This document shows, piece after piece, positions 45,038-53,555 of a stretch of 64,000 bases of DNA. Where the stretch lies: positions 682,001-746,000 of the forward strand of contig NZ_JAFRDR010000003.1 in NCBI RefSeq assembly GCF_017377795.1. The letters are read 5' to 3'. Below the pieces are notes generated by a model. That model saw only the letters and a program-made list of their open reading frames with translations, was not told where the DNA came from and did no database searches. The DNA is from Williamsia soli (GTDB taxonomy: Bacteria; Actinomycetota; Actinomycetes; Mycobacteriales; Mycobacteriaceae). Both the position numbers and the translations under genes were made by a program. Position 1 is the first letter of the stretch, and every line of letters begins with the position of its first letter.

Positions 45038-46240
45038 GTGCTGAGGAGGCTCCGGTCGATCCGGGTGACCGCCAAGCATCTGCAGGCAGCGACGCAAATC
45101 GTTGCCGGTCTCGCGCTCAACGTGTTCCCCGCGATATTCATCGCGGTGTTCGCGCGGGTGGCGCCGATCGAACAACAGGGCCAGCTCGCGGTCTCGCTGA
45201 CCGTCGGAACCTACGTCGCCCAGCTTCTTTCGGCCTTTGTCGTCGAGTCTCGTCTGGCCACGCCCGAGGCCGATCACGACCTGTTCATGCCGTGGTGGAT
45301 GGCACTGCTCAGCGTCGTGTCCGGGGTCCTGCTCATCGTGAGTCCCACGGTTCCGCCGACTCCGATCATTCTGATCGGCGTCCTCGGGTTGTCCTCCGGT
45401 CTCCTGATGGCCCGGACCATCGGGGTGGTGCGAGGCAGATGGAAACTCGAGTCGGCGGCGGCCTTCCTGTTGGTCGGTGGCTGCCTCGCAGCGCTCCTGC
45501 TGGCCGTGTTCGACAACCCCAACTGTGTGAGGGTCCTTGCGGCGAGTGCGGTCGTCGCGATCCTCGTGAGGTACTGGCCGCGTCCCGCGCACCGCGACAC
45601 CGGGATGCCGCCGGACCTCCGCCGAGCAGCCTGGGTCACCGGCGAGACCGCAACGGTCGGAAGCGTGCAGCCGACCCTGCAGGCCTTCATCCTCGTTCTG
45701 CTCGGACCCGCCGCCTCGGTCGGATTCCGGGTCATCTCGACGATCTCGGGCGTGCTCGAACCGATTCTTGCGTACGGCCGCGTCCGACAGCTCGCCCACG
45801 GTCACCGCGGCGAGGTCGCTCACGTGGCGCTGATCTTCGTCCTCGGAACGGCCGCGATATTCGTTGCGGCGTATCTGGGTTTATGGAGCATGATTTTCGG
45901 CCCCGCATGGAGCAGCACGTTACTTCCCGGGCTGGCAATAGCCTGCCTGTGGAAAGCGACCATGCTGTTCTCGACGATTCCCTTTGCTGCCTTGCGGCGA
46001 GTCGGCCAGACCAGGCAGGTGTTCTGGCTCCGTGCGGCGAATACCGCGTTGTACGTCGCGTTGGGGCTGGGGTTTCTGTTCGCGTTCGACAGCGGAGTCG
46101 CCGTGTTCTTGTCGTTTGTGGTCACCGAGGTCATCATGTTCGTTCCCTATCACCTGGCCGCCAGAAAATACTCTCCCGACTACCGGGCAAGTACCACTGT
46201 GCGAGGCGATCGCACAGCAGGGGAACCTGGAAAAGAATGA
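45038..46240 (+). CDS. Wzx-like polysaccharide flippase
   Basis: A 400-residue membrane protein with about 10-12 predicted helices, similar in layout to the polysaccharide flippases of the MOP superfamily, including GLALNVFPAIFIAVFARVAP at the N-terminus. It would move undecaprenyl-linked repeat units across the membrane. GTG at 45038 starts 31 bases after the GT2 gene stop. The call rests on topology and gene context more than on specific motifs. Confidence 0.72.
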   Translation: MLRRLRSIRVTAKHLQAATQIVAGLALNVFPAIFIAVFARVAPIEQQGQLAVSLTVGTYVAQLLSAFVVESRLATPEADHDLFMPWWMALLSVVSGVLLIVSPTVPPTPIILIGVLGLSSGLLMARTIGVVRGRWKLESAAAFLLVGGCLAALLLAVFDNPNCVRVLAASAVVAILVRYWPRPAHRDTGMPPDLRRAAWVTGETATVGSVQPTLQAFILVLLGPAASVGFRVISTISGVLEPILAYGRVRQLAHGHRGEVAHVALIFVLGTAAIFVAAYLGLWSMIFGPAWSSTLLPGLAIACLWKATMLFSTIPFAALRRVGQTRQVFWLRAANTALYVALGLGFLFAFDSGVAVFLSFVVTEVIMFVPYHLAARKYSPDYRASTTVRGDRTAGEPGKE

Positions 46241-46387
46241 CCCGAAATATAGGCTCAGCTGGCGGTATTCGACCAAGTATCAGTACAGTGATCACGCAAT
46301 GGGAAGCATCCACGTTGCGTGGACGGGGAGCCGACGGATGCACCGCGAGATAGTCGCCCGCTTGGGTCGAACAGCCGGAGAGCAACG

Positions 46388-47794
46388 TTGAAATTGTCCA
46401 ACTTCACCCCCGAACGCAAACAGCAGGAAACCCGCGCTTCGGGCGACTCCACGCGACCGCGAATGTCGATTCTCCGTTATCGCGTCGACGTGATCTTGGC
46501 CGCGCTGGACTTCTTGCTGGTTACCATAGGCCTGAGTGTCCTCTGGCATTCGATGATCGAGGCCCTCGTCGCCGGCGTAGTGGTCGTCCTACTCATCGAA
46601 TTGGCCGGCCACTACCAGAATCAGATCACCCTGTCGGCGCTCGATGAGATACCTCGACTGGCCGGCACCTGCATCATTGCGATCTTCCTGATCACCGTCT
46701 TGTTCGATGTCGAGACGACAACCCTGGAGATCTTCACCAGGGCACTGCTGCTCTTCGCCGCATTGTTCGCGCTACGGGTCATCTATTACGGGGTCCGGCG
46801 GAGGCGGCGGGCACGCAACGTCAGTTCGCGAAGCCGCACCGTCATCATCGGCGGTGGGGTGGTGGCTGCCGAGCTGATCGAACGGATTGCCGAGCACCCG
46901 GAGTTCGGACTCGAACCCGTCGCCGTCATCGATCGGGACCCGCTCTTCGATACGCGCTCGCTCCGCATTCCGGTCATCGCCGACATCTCTTTGCGCGAAC
47001 TCGTGGTGCGCGAACGCGTGGGCACAGTCATCGTCGCTTTCACCAATACCGCCGACTCCGCACTGGTCTCACCACTGCGCGAGTGCGGAGAACTCGACTG
47101 CGAAATCTACATAGTGCCGCGGTTGTTCGAGTTCACCCATCTCAGCGCAGACATGGATCGAGTGCACACCATTCCCCTGATGAAGGTGCGCCGCAACGCG
47201 TACCGCAGTTGGTACTGGCGCTGTAAGCGGGTGTTCGACTGCACAGCAGCTCTGATCGCCCTCGTCGTGTTGTCCCCGCTCATGGCCGCAGCCGCAGTGG
47301 CCGTGTACCTCGGCAATCGTCGTGCACCCATCATCTTCCGGCAGGTCAGGGTCGGCCGGCACAGCAAAGAGTTCACCCTCTACAAGTTCCGTTCCATGAA
47401 CCCTGTGGCTGCGTCCGCCTCGGACAAGGACTGGAATCCCGGCACGGCGTCGCCGCGGTTGAACACTGTCGGCCGCATTCTCCGCAAGACTTCCATCGAC
47501 GAACTCCCCCAGTTGTGGAATGTCGTGCGCGGCGACATGTCGCTCGTCGGACCGCGTCCGGAGCGACCACATTTCGTCGAACAGTTCCGAGAGTCCGTGA
47601 CGTCGTACGGAGATCGGCATCGCGTCGATGTCGGACTGACCGGGTGGGCCGCGATCAACGGCCTGCGCGGCGACACCAGCATCCGAGACCGGGCGCTCTA
47701 CGACAATTTCTACATCGAGAACTGGTCGGTGTGGCTCGACATCAAGATCATCATCCTGACGATTCGGGCTGTCGTCCGCGGCACCGGCTCGTAG
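46388..47794 (+). CDS. Polyprenyl-phosphate sugar-1-phosphate transferase (WbaP/WcaJ type)
   Basis: It starts polysaccharide repeat-unit assembly by moving a sugar-1-phosphate from a nucleotide sugar to undecaprenyl phosphate. The protein has four N-terminal helices, a CoA-binding-like domain, then the catalytic HexTF domain: KRVFDCTAALIALVVLSPL, RQVRVGRHSKEFTLYKFRSM, the loop KTSIDELPQLWNVVRGDMSLVGPRPE, and GLTGWAAINGLRGDT. All marker motifs of the family are seen. TTG at 46388 has GGAG 8 bases upstream; ATG at 46463 or a more upstream GTG (46319) are alternatives. It ends the polysaccharide locus. Confidence 0.87.
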   Translation: MKLSNFTPERKQQETRASGDSTRPRMSILRYRVDVILAALDFLLVTIGLSVLWHSMIEALVAGVVVVLLIELAGHYQNQITLSALDEIPRLAGTCIIAIFLITVLFDVETTTLEIFTRALLLFAALFALRVIYYGVRRRRRARNVSSRSRTVIIGGGVVAAELIERIAEHPEFGLEPVAVIDRDPLFDTRSLRIPVIADISLRELVVRERVGTVIVAFTNTADSALVSPLRECGELDCEIYIVPRLFEFTHLSADMDRVHTIPLMKVRRNAYRSWYWRCKRVFDCTAALIALVVLSPLMAAAAVAVYLGNRRAPIIFRQVRVGRHSKEFTLYKFRSMNPVAASASDKDWNPGTASPRLNTVGRILRKTSIDELPQLWNVVRGDMSLVGPRPERPHFVEQFRESVTSYGDRHRVDVGLTGWAAINGLRGDTSIRDRALYDNFYIENWSVWLDIKIIILTIRAVVRGTGS

Positions 47795-47822
47795 CGCCCC
47801 GGCACAGCTACGGACGCGTCCC

Positions 47823-48830
47823 CTACGCCCCGATCGACCGGAGGCCGTCGCGTCCGATGGAGTCGAAGTCGACCGTGCGCCCGCCTCCGGCCATCTTCGC
47901 CGCGTACATCGCTTCGTCGGCGTCGCGGATGATGTCGGCAGCCGGCTGATCGCCTCGACCCCGAACCCACACCACACCGACGCTTGCACTGATCACAAAC
48001 TTCTGTCCGCGGATGGCAACCGGCTCGGCGAGGCTCTGGTGGATCATGCGTGAGATCCAGTCCACCTCGTCCCGATCGTCGCTGTCGATCACAGCGATGA
48101 ACTCGTCGCCTCCGAGTCTGCCGACGAACCCCTGTGTAGGGGTCAGCGAGTGCAGGCGCCGGGCCACCGCGATCAGCGCCCGGTCCCCGCCTGCGTGGCC
48201 GAACGTGTCGTTGACCCGTTTCATGTGGTCGAGGTCGACGAACATGACCGCGAGAGATCGTGGCTGTCCATCGCCTTGCAGTCGCTCGGTCAGTGTCGTC
48301 TGCAGCCGCGCGAGCGCGGCGGGCCGATTCAGGAGTCCGGTCATGTGGTCGTGCTGGGCGGCGTAGGCCAACCGTCGCCATGACGCCTGCTTTTCGGTGA
48401 TGTCCCGGATCGACACCGCGATGGTCGGATCGTCGTCGGCGCTCCCGTCGACGAGCACTGCGTTGCACTTCAGATGCACACGTCGCCCGCTGGGCAGCAC
48501 GTAGCCGACGATCATTCCGCTGACGGGCCGTCCGGTCCGGATCACCATCCGATCCGGGTACGAGCCCGGAGTGAGGGGTGAGCCCTCCGCGTCGGTGAAG
48601 CTCAGCACGCCGGCCAAACCGCCGCCGAGGCCGAGGTGACGTGCATCCAATTCGAGCAGCTCGCGTGCCGCGGGATTGGCGACGCGGATGCCCTGGCGAG
48701 CGGAGACAACAACGACCGCTTCGAGCAGCGAGCTGATGACGGACGCGTGATCGAGGCCCGCGTCTCGGCCGTCGGATCCGGGCGTCGGGGCTGTGCGATT
48801 CGGTGTGTTGTGTCGCGCAAAAGTTTTCAT
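47823..48830 (-). CDS. PAS-GGDEF diguanylate cyclase
   Basis: A 335-residue soluble cyclic-di-GMP synthase. The N-terminal PAS-like domain (about 35-160) contains VVVVSARQGIRVANPAARELL and ends TVSIRDITEK-like. A full GGDEF domain follows: DHMTGLLNRPAAL, FVDLDHMKRVNDTFGHAGGD, active-site GGDEF and the final DADEAMYAAKMAGGGRTVDFDS. ATG at 48828-48830 is the chosen start; the frame runs on upstream without similarity. It is a close paralogue of the next gene, and both share the GGGxTVDFD C-terminus. It lies downstream of the polysaccharide locus, convergently with it. Confidence 0.87.
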   Translation of the reverse strand: MKTFARHNTPNRTAPTPGSDGRDAGLDHASVISSLLEAVVVVSARQGIRVANPAARELLELDARHLGLGGGLAGVLSFTDAEGSPLTPGSYPDRMVIRTGRPVSGMIVGYVLPSGRRVHLKCNAVLVDGSADDDPTIAVSIRDITEKQASWRRLAYAAQHDHMTGLLNRPAALARLQTTLTERLQGDGQPRSLAVMFVDLDHMKRVNDTFGHAGGDRALIAVARRLHSLTPTQGFVGRLGGDEFIAVIDSDDRDEVDWISRMIHQSLAEPVAIRGQKFVISASVGVVWVRGRGDQPAADIIRDADEAMYAAKMAGGGRTVDFDSIGRDGLRSIGA

Positions 48831-49151
48831 CTCTTGCGAGTCCCCTTGGTAGTCATGGCCGAGTACGTGCGTATCGTCTGCTGTCGATCCTGTACGGCTG
48901 CTCAGATACCCGCAACAACGGATTTCGGAGCGGCTAACTAAAGTTAAACGGGGCACCGTGATCGCAACGATCATTTGCGAGTGTGAGTAGACGCCCAGCC
49001 CGTGACGACCCCACAGCAGGCCCCCAAGATTGGTGTCGTGCGGCCTGCCGTCAACTCATGCCATCGCCAGTGCTATGACGCATTTCACTGGCTTGACATC
49101 TGTGCAAATTAAATATTTCAAACCACAGGCGGCGCGTGGCTAACAGCCGGT
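48831..49151. other. Intergenic region between the two GGDEF paralogues
   Basis: 321 bp with no convincing gene. It holds an AT-rich block at about 49085-49135, with a TTGACA on the plus strand at 49093-49098 but no good matching -10. It must include the promoter of the PAS-GGDEF gene at 47823-48830. No palindrome or repeat was seen. Confidence 0.35.
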
Positions 49152-50126
49152 TCAGACGCCGGTGAGGCGGAGGCGATCGAAGTCGACGGTGTGGCCGCCG
49201 CCCTTCATCTTCGCGTGGTACATCGCGGTGTCGGCGTCGCTGATGATGTCTTCGGCGCTGCGGCTGTCGTTGGGTCGCAACCGAACGAGTCCCACACTCG
49301 CCCGCATCCGCAGGTCGTTGCCGTCGATGTCGGTGGGATCGGTGAGCAACAGGTGGATCAGATCAGAGATGTCCTCGATGCCGTCCTCGTCGAGTCCGGT
49401 CAGGACGGCGACGAACTCGGCCCCGACGACGCGGCCCACCAGATGCCGCGACGGCAATGCCGCACGAAGCCGCTCGGCGGTCATCGCCAGCGCCCGGTCA
49501 CCACGCAGGTGCCCGAGGGAAACATTCAGCTCTTTGAGCTTGTCGAAGTTGATGACCATCACCACCGTCGACACGTCGGCGTCGTCGCTGCGGGTGGCGG
49601 CGAGCAGGTCACCGATCTGCCCGAGGACGAAGGTCAGGTTCGGGAGTCCGGTGACGGCGTCGTAGTTGTCACTCTTGTGCACGCGCTCACGCAGCCTGTG
49701 CAGCTCGGTGATGTCGGATAAGGCCACCACCACAGACGACTCCGGATCGGACTCGTCCATCAAAGATACGCTGCAACACAACCACATTCGTTCGCCGTCG
49801 GGTCGATCGATCTGGATCTCCAGATCCCTGACCGCTCGCCGATCCCTGACGATGGTGTTGTGGGGCAATTGCTCGAAGGTGATTTCCTTGCCATCCGCCA
49901 GATACATCGTCTGGGGGCGGGCGATGTCCACCCGGGCACCACCGCGGCCCTCGAGTATCGCGAGCAGCTCCCGCGCCGTGTCGTTGGCTACCTCGATGTC
50001 ACCGTGGGGCGACAGGATCAGCACTCCAGGCGACAACGTATCCACCAACGCCATGAGCTCTGATCGCCCCCGCGCATGATTAACCAACCGCCCATTATTG
50101 GCGGCGATCTCGGATTCAGACAGCAT
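49152..50126 (-). CDS. PAS-GGDEF protein with degenerate active site
   Basis: A 324-residue paralogue of the neighbouring diguanylate cyclase. It has a PAS-like domain (about 30-145, VLILSPHGDIEVANDTARELL), then a GGDEF fold: DAVTGLPNLTF, MVINFDKLKELNVSLGHLRGD, and DADTAMYHAKMKGGGHTVDFD. The active-site motif reads VGAEF instead of GGDEF or GGEEF, and the metal-binding Asp of DxD at the first strand is Asn (INFD). It is therefore likely inactive as a cyclase, and may bind GTP or c-di-GMP as a sensor (inference). Both genes read on the minus strand. Confidence 0.85.
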   Translation of the reverse strand: MLSESEIAANNGRLVNHARGRSELMALVDTLSPGVLILSPHGDIEVANDTARELLAILEGRGGARVDIARPQTMYLADGKEITFEQLPHNTIVRDRRAVRDLEIQIDRPDGERMWLCCSVSLMDESDPESSVVVALSDITELHRLRERVHKSDNYDAVTGLPNLTFVLGQIGDLLAATRSDDADVSTVVMVINFDKLKELNVSLGHLRGDRALAMTAERLRAALPSRHLVGRVVGAEFVAVLTGLDEDGIEDISDLIHLLLTDPTDIDGNDLRMRASVGLVRLRPNDSRSAEDIISDADTAMYHAKMKGGGHTVDFDRLRLTGV

Positions 50127-50238
50127 TCCCGACCCCTGGTATCCCTAGACCATCGAAAGTGAGTTTCACGATCACCTTTCGACACAGTATGCAGCATGTT
50201 GCAGCAAAAGAGCAGGGCCAACCACGACTTCAGTGCCC

Positions 50239-50430
50239 TCAGGAAGCCCTGGATCTCATGTCGTCGCCGTCGGGCGACTCCGGCCGCGCCTCCTTGATGT
50301 CGCGTAGCCGTATCGCCCGGCCCACCAGGATTGCAACAGCCACGGAGATGGCGATCCACACCAGCACCGCGATGGTTATCACAACGGCAAGCACCAGTCC
50401 ATAGTGCCAACAGATTGCCGTTTTGGACAC
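50239..50430 (-). CDS. Small single-helix membrane protein (hypothetical)
   Basis: A 63-residue frame from GTG at 50428-50430. It has one strongly hydrophobic helix (GLVLAVVITIAVLVWIAIS-type) followed by a basic stretch GRAIRLRDIKEARPE. It is between the GGDEF gene and the Thr/Pro-rich protein gene and divergent from the latter. No family was recognised and the ribosome site is weak, so it may not be real. An ATG at 50526 is also in frame. Confidence 0.4.
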   Translation of the reverse strand: MSKTAICWHYGLVLAVVITIAVLVWIAISVAVAILVGRAIRLRDIKEARPESPDGDDMRSRAS

Positions 50431-50551
50431 GGTTGACCAAGATTCACAGGGAGCTTTTATCTCCCGCGGTGTCGATCGTTCGTCATGCGACGTCGATTTT
50501 CGGGTCTTCCGAGCGTTAACATTCACGATCGAACCTCAAACGAAGGAAGTC

Positions 50552-51730
50552 ATGCGGAACGACGTCGTCCTGGGGATCTCCATCGATGCCGGAGAGATCC
50601 TGTCGGTGCTCATCGACGGCGCCAGTGGCGAGCTGCTGGCCCAGAACCGCATGCCCATCTCGCCGCAGTCCGATCTGATCGCCACCATCGACCGACTGAT
50701 CCGGTCGGCCCCCGAGACGATCACCTCGGTGGGGATCGCGTGCGCCGACCCTTCCACCCAGATCCTGCTGAATCAAGCACGACGAAGCTCCCCCGCCCCG
50801 CAGACCGACGAAGAAGACGACGACGACGCCATCCCGGCGTGGCTCTTGGCCGCCAGCATCACCTCGATCGCCACCGCCGTGGCCGTGGTGGCCGCCCGCC
50901 AATTCGCCGGAATGGGCAAGATCCTGGTGGTCAACGTCGACGGCGCCGGCCACACCGCAGCAGTGCAGCCGATGGTGCTCGTCGACCCGCTGACCGAATC
51001 CGTCGTCGACACCGCGACGCTGCCGGCGGGGACACCCCCGGTGCAGGAGATGGCCGGCGCCAACGCTGTCGCCGACTCGATGTCGAAGATGCCCGGCCGC
51101 GGCCGTGACGTCGAGATGATCGCCTCGGCCGGCGCGGGATCGGATATCCCCCACCTCGCGAGCACGCTGGGCGCAGCCACCGGCCTGGGAGTTCAGCCCC
51201 TTGACCACGGTGAGTTCGCTGTCGCCCATGGCGCAGCTGCGCTCACGAAGTCGAACGAACCTGCGCCTATGGCCGCGGCGGCCGGCCCGGGTAAGCGGAA
51301 GGGCATGCTGCTCGCCGGCGCGGCCGGTCTGGCCGTCTCTGCCGCGTTGATCGGGGGTTCGGCGTACCTGATCAAGAACGGCGACTCCGAGAGCCCGCGG
51401 AACGCCGATGTGGTTGCACCTTTCTCCGTCAGTTCAACCACGGCGACCTCCACGAAGACGCCCAGCGCAACATCACCGCGGATCACGTCGCCCAGCCGGG
51501 GGCCGTCGACGACGACTACCGTCGAGCCGACGACCACCACCGCGGTGACGGTGGACGTCACCCCCGAGACGACCTCGGACCGTCCGGTGCCGATTCGGGT
51601 GCCCGGTCGCACGACATCGTCGACTCCGACCACCACGCCGTGGACCTACACACCGCCGTCCCGGCCGTCGGTGACCAGGTCGACGTCGACCACCCCACCG
51701 CCCTCGCCGTCAGAGGAACCGTCCCGGTAG
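50552..51730 (+). CDS. Membrane-anchored Thr/Ser/Pro-rich surface protein
   Basis: A 392-residue protein of unknown function. Residues 1-240 form a domain whose opening VVLGISIDAGEILSVLIDG recalls the first strands of an actin/sugar-kinase (ASKHA) fold, with VVNVDGAGHTAAV resembling another strand of it. It has an acidic Asp/Glu insert (EEDDDD). Then come one helix (about 250-270, LLAGAAGLAVSAALIGGSAYL) and a 110-residue tail almost all Thr, Ser and Pro. The topology suggests a cytosolic domain linked to a wall-spanning tail. ATG at 50552 has AAGGAA 6 bases upstream. Glycosylation of the tail is possible. Confidence 0.7.
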   Translation: MRNDVVLGISIDAGEILSVLIDGASGELLAQNRMPISPQSDLIATIDRLIRSAPETITSVGIACADPSTQILLNQARRSSPAPQTDEEDDDDAIPAWLLAASITSIATAVAVVAARQFAGMGKILVVNVDGAGHTAAVQPMVLVDPLTESVVDTATLPAGTPPVQEMAGANAVADSMSKMPGRGRDVEMIASAGAGSDIPHLASTLGAATGLGVQPLDHGEFAVAHGAAALTKSNEPAPMAAAAGPGKRKGMLLAGAAGLAVSAALIGGSAYLIKNGDSESPRNADVVAPFSVSSTTATSTKTPSATSPRITSPSRGPSTTTTVEPTTTTAVTVDVTPETTSDRPVPIRVPGRTTSSTPTTTPWTYTPPSRPSVTRSTSTTPPPSPSEEPSR

Positions 51731-51732
51731 CT

Positions 51733-51809
51733 CCACCACATTCAGTCCCGTAAGCGACCGCCGAGGGCTATCTTCCCTCGGCCACCCCTATCCGGACCGA
51801 ATTCGGTGG
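51733..51809. repeat. Palindromic repeat family 3, downstream copy
   Basis: A 77-bp palindrome with outer arms CCACCACATTCAGTCC and GGACCGAATTCGGTGG (13 of 16 pairs) and a central perfect 7-bp hairpin, CCGAGGG/CCCTCGG. It starts 3 bases after the stop of the Thr/Pro-rich gene. It overlaps the end of the AbiEi-like gene, whose stop codon (51788-51790) lies inside it. Confidence 0.88.
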
Positions 51810-52597
51810 CGATCGGAGGATGTGATGGCTCGGATGTCGGCCATCACCTCATCCCAGCCGTAGACAACATCGTCGTAGGTGAGCCGCATGGTCAACCACC
51901 TGCCCACCAGGGCGTTGCGATCTCTGCGGCGGTCGTTGCGGTAGTTCTCCAGACTCGTGTGGTGACTGATGCTGTCGCACTCGATCCAAAGACGGCCGAT
52001 CCGCAGATCCACGTAACCGACCCTGTGGATCGATGGTTGAACGTGAACAGTGAAACCTGCTGCCCGCAGTCGCAGCCGCGCAAGCGATTCGGTCCCCGAC
52101 TGGGAGTTGGGGTCGCACTTGCCCATCAGGTCGAACATCTTCTGCGAGACCCTGCCCATCTCGGACTGGAGCGCCGGGACCGACAGCCCGAGAGTGTTCA
52201 TGACCGAGTCGCACACCGCGATCCAATCCTCGGCCGACATGCAGCGGAACGCGCACCCGAGTGCGATCGGGATCGGGTCGAGGGCGGTGCTCACCGGAAC
52301 AGGACGGCCCGGACCCTGGCACGAGCGGCTCCGATGTTGCTTGCCGTGTCTGGTGGTCCGCACGTGCACGCGCTCGTAGCCAACCGGGACCCAGAGCCCA
52401 TGCTTGCGCAACGCGGATACGCAGCTCAACGCTCCCCCGAGCTGAACCGCCTCCACGACAAGAGAATCCGCAGTCGGTAACGCATACCACCCGTTCCGCA
52501 CGCTGACCAGCAGCCCGCCTGCCAACTGCTTACGCAGTTGCCACCCGTCCAGGCCGCGCTCCCGAAGCTCGGCCCGGCTGTACACCCCGACATCCAT
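51788..52597 (-). CDS. AbiEi-like winged-helix protein with DUF559/VSR-like nuclease fold
   Basis: A 269-residue protein of the same architecture as the one at 21252-22130. The N-terminal part is a winged-helix/AbiEi-like domain (YSRAELRERGLDGWQLRKQLAGGLLVSVRNGWYAL). The middle contains SALRKHGLWVP. The C-terminal part resembles a VSR/DUF559 endonuclease: SGTESLARLRLRAAGF, VGYVDLRIGRLWIECDSISHH and ENYRNDRRRDRNALVGRW, with candidate E, D, E and H/R residues. There is no AbiEii-type toxin gene next to it. It is flanked by direct copies of the family-3 palindrome, and its last codons are inside one. Expression from its own promoter is likely. Confidence 0.78.
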   Translation of the reverse strand: MDVGVYSRAELRERGLDGWQLRKQLAGGLLVSVRNGWYALPTADSLVVEAVQLGGALSCVSALRKHGLWVPVGYERVHVRTTRHGKQHRSRSCQGPGRPVPVSTALDPIPIALGCAFRCMSAEDWIAVCDSVMNTLGLSVPALQSEMGRVSQKMFDLMGKCDPNSQSGTESLARLRLRAAGFTVHVQPSIHRVGYVDLRIGRLWIECDSISHHTSLENYRNDRRRDRNALVGRWLTMRLTYDDVVYGWDEVMADIRAITSSDRHRIRSG

Positions 52598-52635
52598 GGG
52601 AATCTGACGCAGCAGAGGCCATCACGGCACCTGTC

Positions 52636-52712
52636 CCACCACATTCGGCCCCGTACGACGTCACCGAGGGCGATATGCCCTCGGCGCACCCACACGGGGC
52701 TGAATCTGGTGG
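52636..52712. repeat. Palindromic repeat family 3, upstream copy
   Basis: A 77-bp palindrome aligned without gaps to the 51733 copy (55 of 77 positions by eye). It has CCACCACATTC...GAATCTGGTGG arms and a central CCGAGGG/CCCTCGG stem with loop CGATATG. It abuts the stop codon of the DrrB-like gene (52713) and lies 39 bp before the AbiEi-like start. Confidence 0.88.
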
Positions 52713-53555
52713 TCAGAGGCGACGCAAGGCCCGCGACGCCAGCGGAACTGTCACCACCAGCAGCGCGCAGATGCTGATCAGCGAGTAGAGCTGGGGATTT
52801 TCCGACGCCCAGGTCACGGGATTCGGCAGTAGCGGGTTCACCGTCACCGGGTTCCCGAAGCACTCTCGAAGACTCTGCGCGACAGCGGTCACCGGGTTCC
52901 AATTCGCGACAGCGCGCAGCGGACCCGGCAGCGTGGCGGCCGGGATGAACGCCGACGAGATGAACGTCAGCGGAAAGAGCACGGTCAGGAGCAGGCTCTG
53001 CGCCGCCTCTGCGGACCCTGCCAGCAACCCCACCACCGCCCCCACCCACGAGAGCGCGAATCCGAACAACAGCGCGATCGCATAGCCGGTGAGTGCCTCG
53101 CCGAAGCTGGTGTCGATGCGCCACCCGATCGCGAGCCCGGCCAGAGACATCACGATCAGCCCCACCACGTTGACCGTGATGTCCGACACCGACCGGCCGA
53201 CCACGAAGGCCAGCCGGGACATGGGCAGCGCCCGGAACCGGTCGACCATGCCGCTCTTGATGTCGGTGGCAAGCCCGAGTGCGGTGAAGCCTGCATTGAA
53301 GGCGACGGTCTGCGTCATGATGCCGCCGATCAGGAACTCCCGATAGCGGTCACCCCCGAGAGCCTCGCCGAAGACGTACGAGAACAGCAGCACGAACATG
53401 AGCGGCTGCAACACGACACCGAGGATCATCTGCCAGTTACGCAGGATTGTTCGGATGTTCCTGAGCGCCACCACTTCGCAATCGACCAGGAAGGTTCCGG
53501 CGTTCCGTGGCCGCGGGCCAACGATCGGTTCCGCCACGGCGAGTGTGTCAGCCAC
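52713..53555 (-). CDS. ABC-2 type permease (DrrB-like)
   Basis: A 280-residue membrane component of an ABC exporter, DrrB-like. It has six predicted helices, an N-terminal cytosolic helix before LRNWQMILGVVLQPLMFVLLFSYVFGEAL, and the ABC-2 motif region FPLTFISSAFIPAATLPGPLRAVANWNPVTAV. It would export a drug-like or lipidic product, here probably the product of the linked NRPS. The start is GTG at 53553-53555, overlapping the ATPase gene end by 8 bases. Confidence 0.88.
   Translation of the reverse strand: MADTLAVAEPIVGPRPRNAGTFLVDCEVVALRNIRTILRNWQMILGVVLQPLMFVLLFSYVFGEALGGDRYREFLIGGIMTQTVAFNAGFTALGLATDIKSGMVDRFRALPMSRLAFVVGRSVSDITVNVVGLIVMSLAGLAIGWRIDTSFGEALTGYAIALLFGFALSWVGAVVGLLAGSAEAAQSLLLTVLFPLTFISSAFIPAATLPGPLRAVANWNPVTAVAQSLRECFGNPVTVNPLLPNPVTWASENPQLYSLISICALLVVTVPLASRALRRL

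Noticed and set aside
48880-48960. SigF promoter upstream of the PAS-GGDEF gene
   Set aside because: GTTT and GGGTAT are present on the minus strand but 34 bases apart, too far for the 15-17 base spacing.
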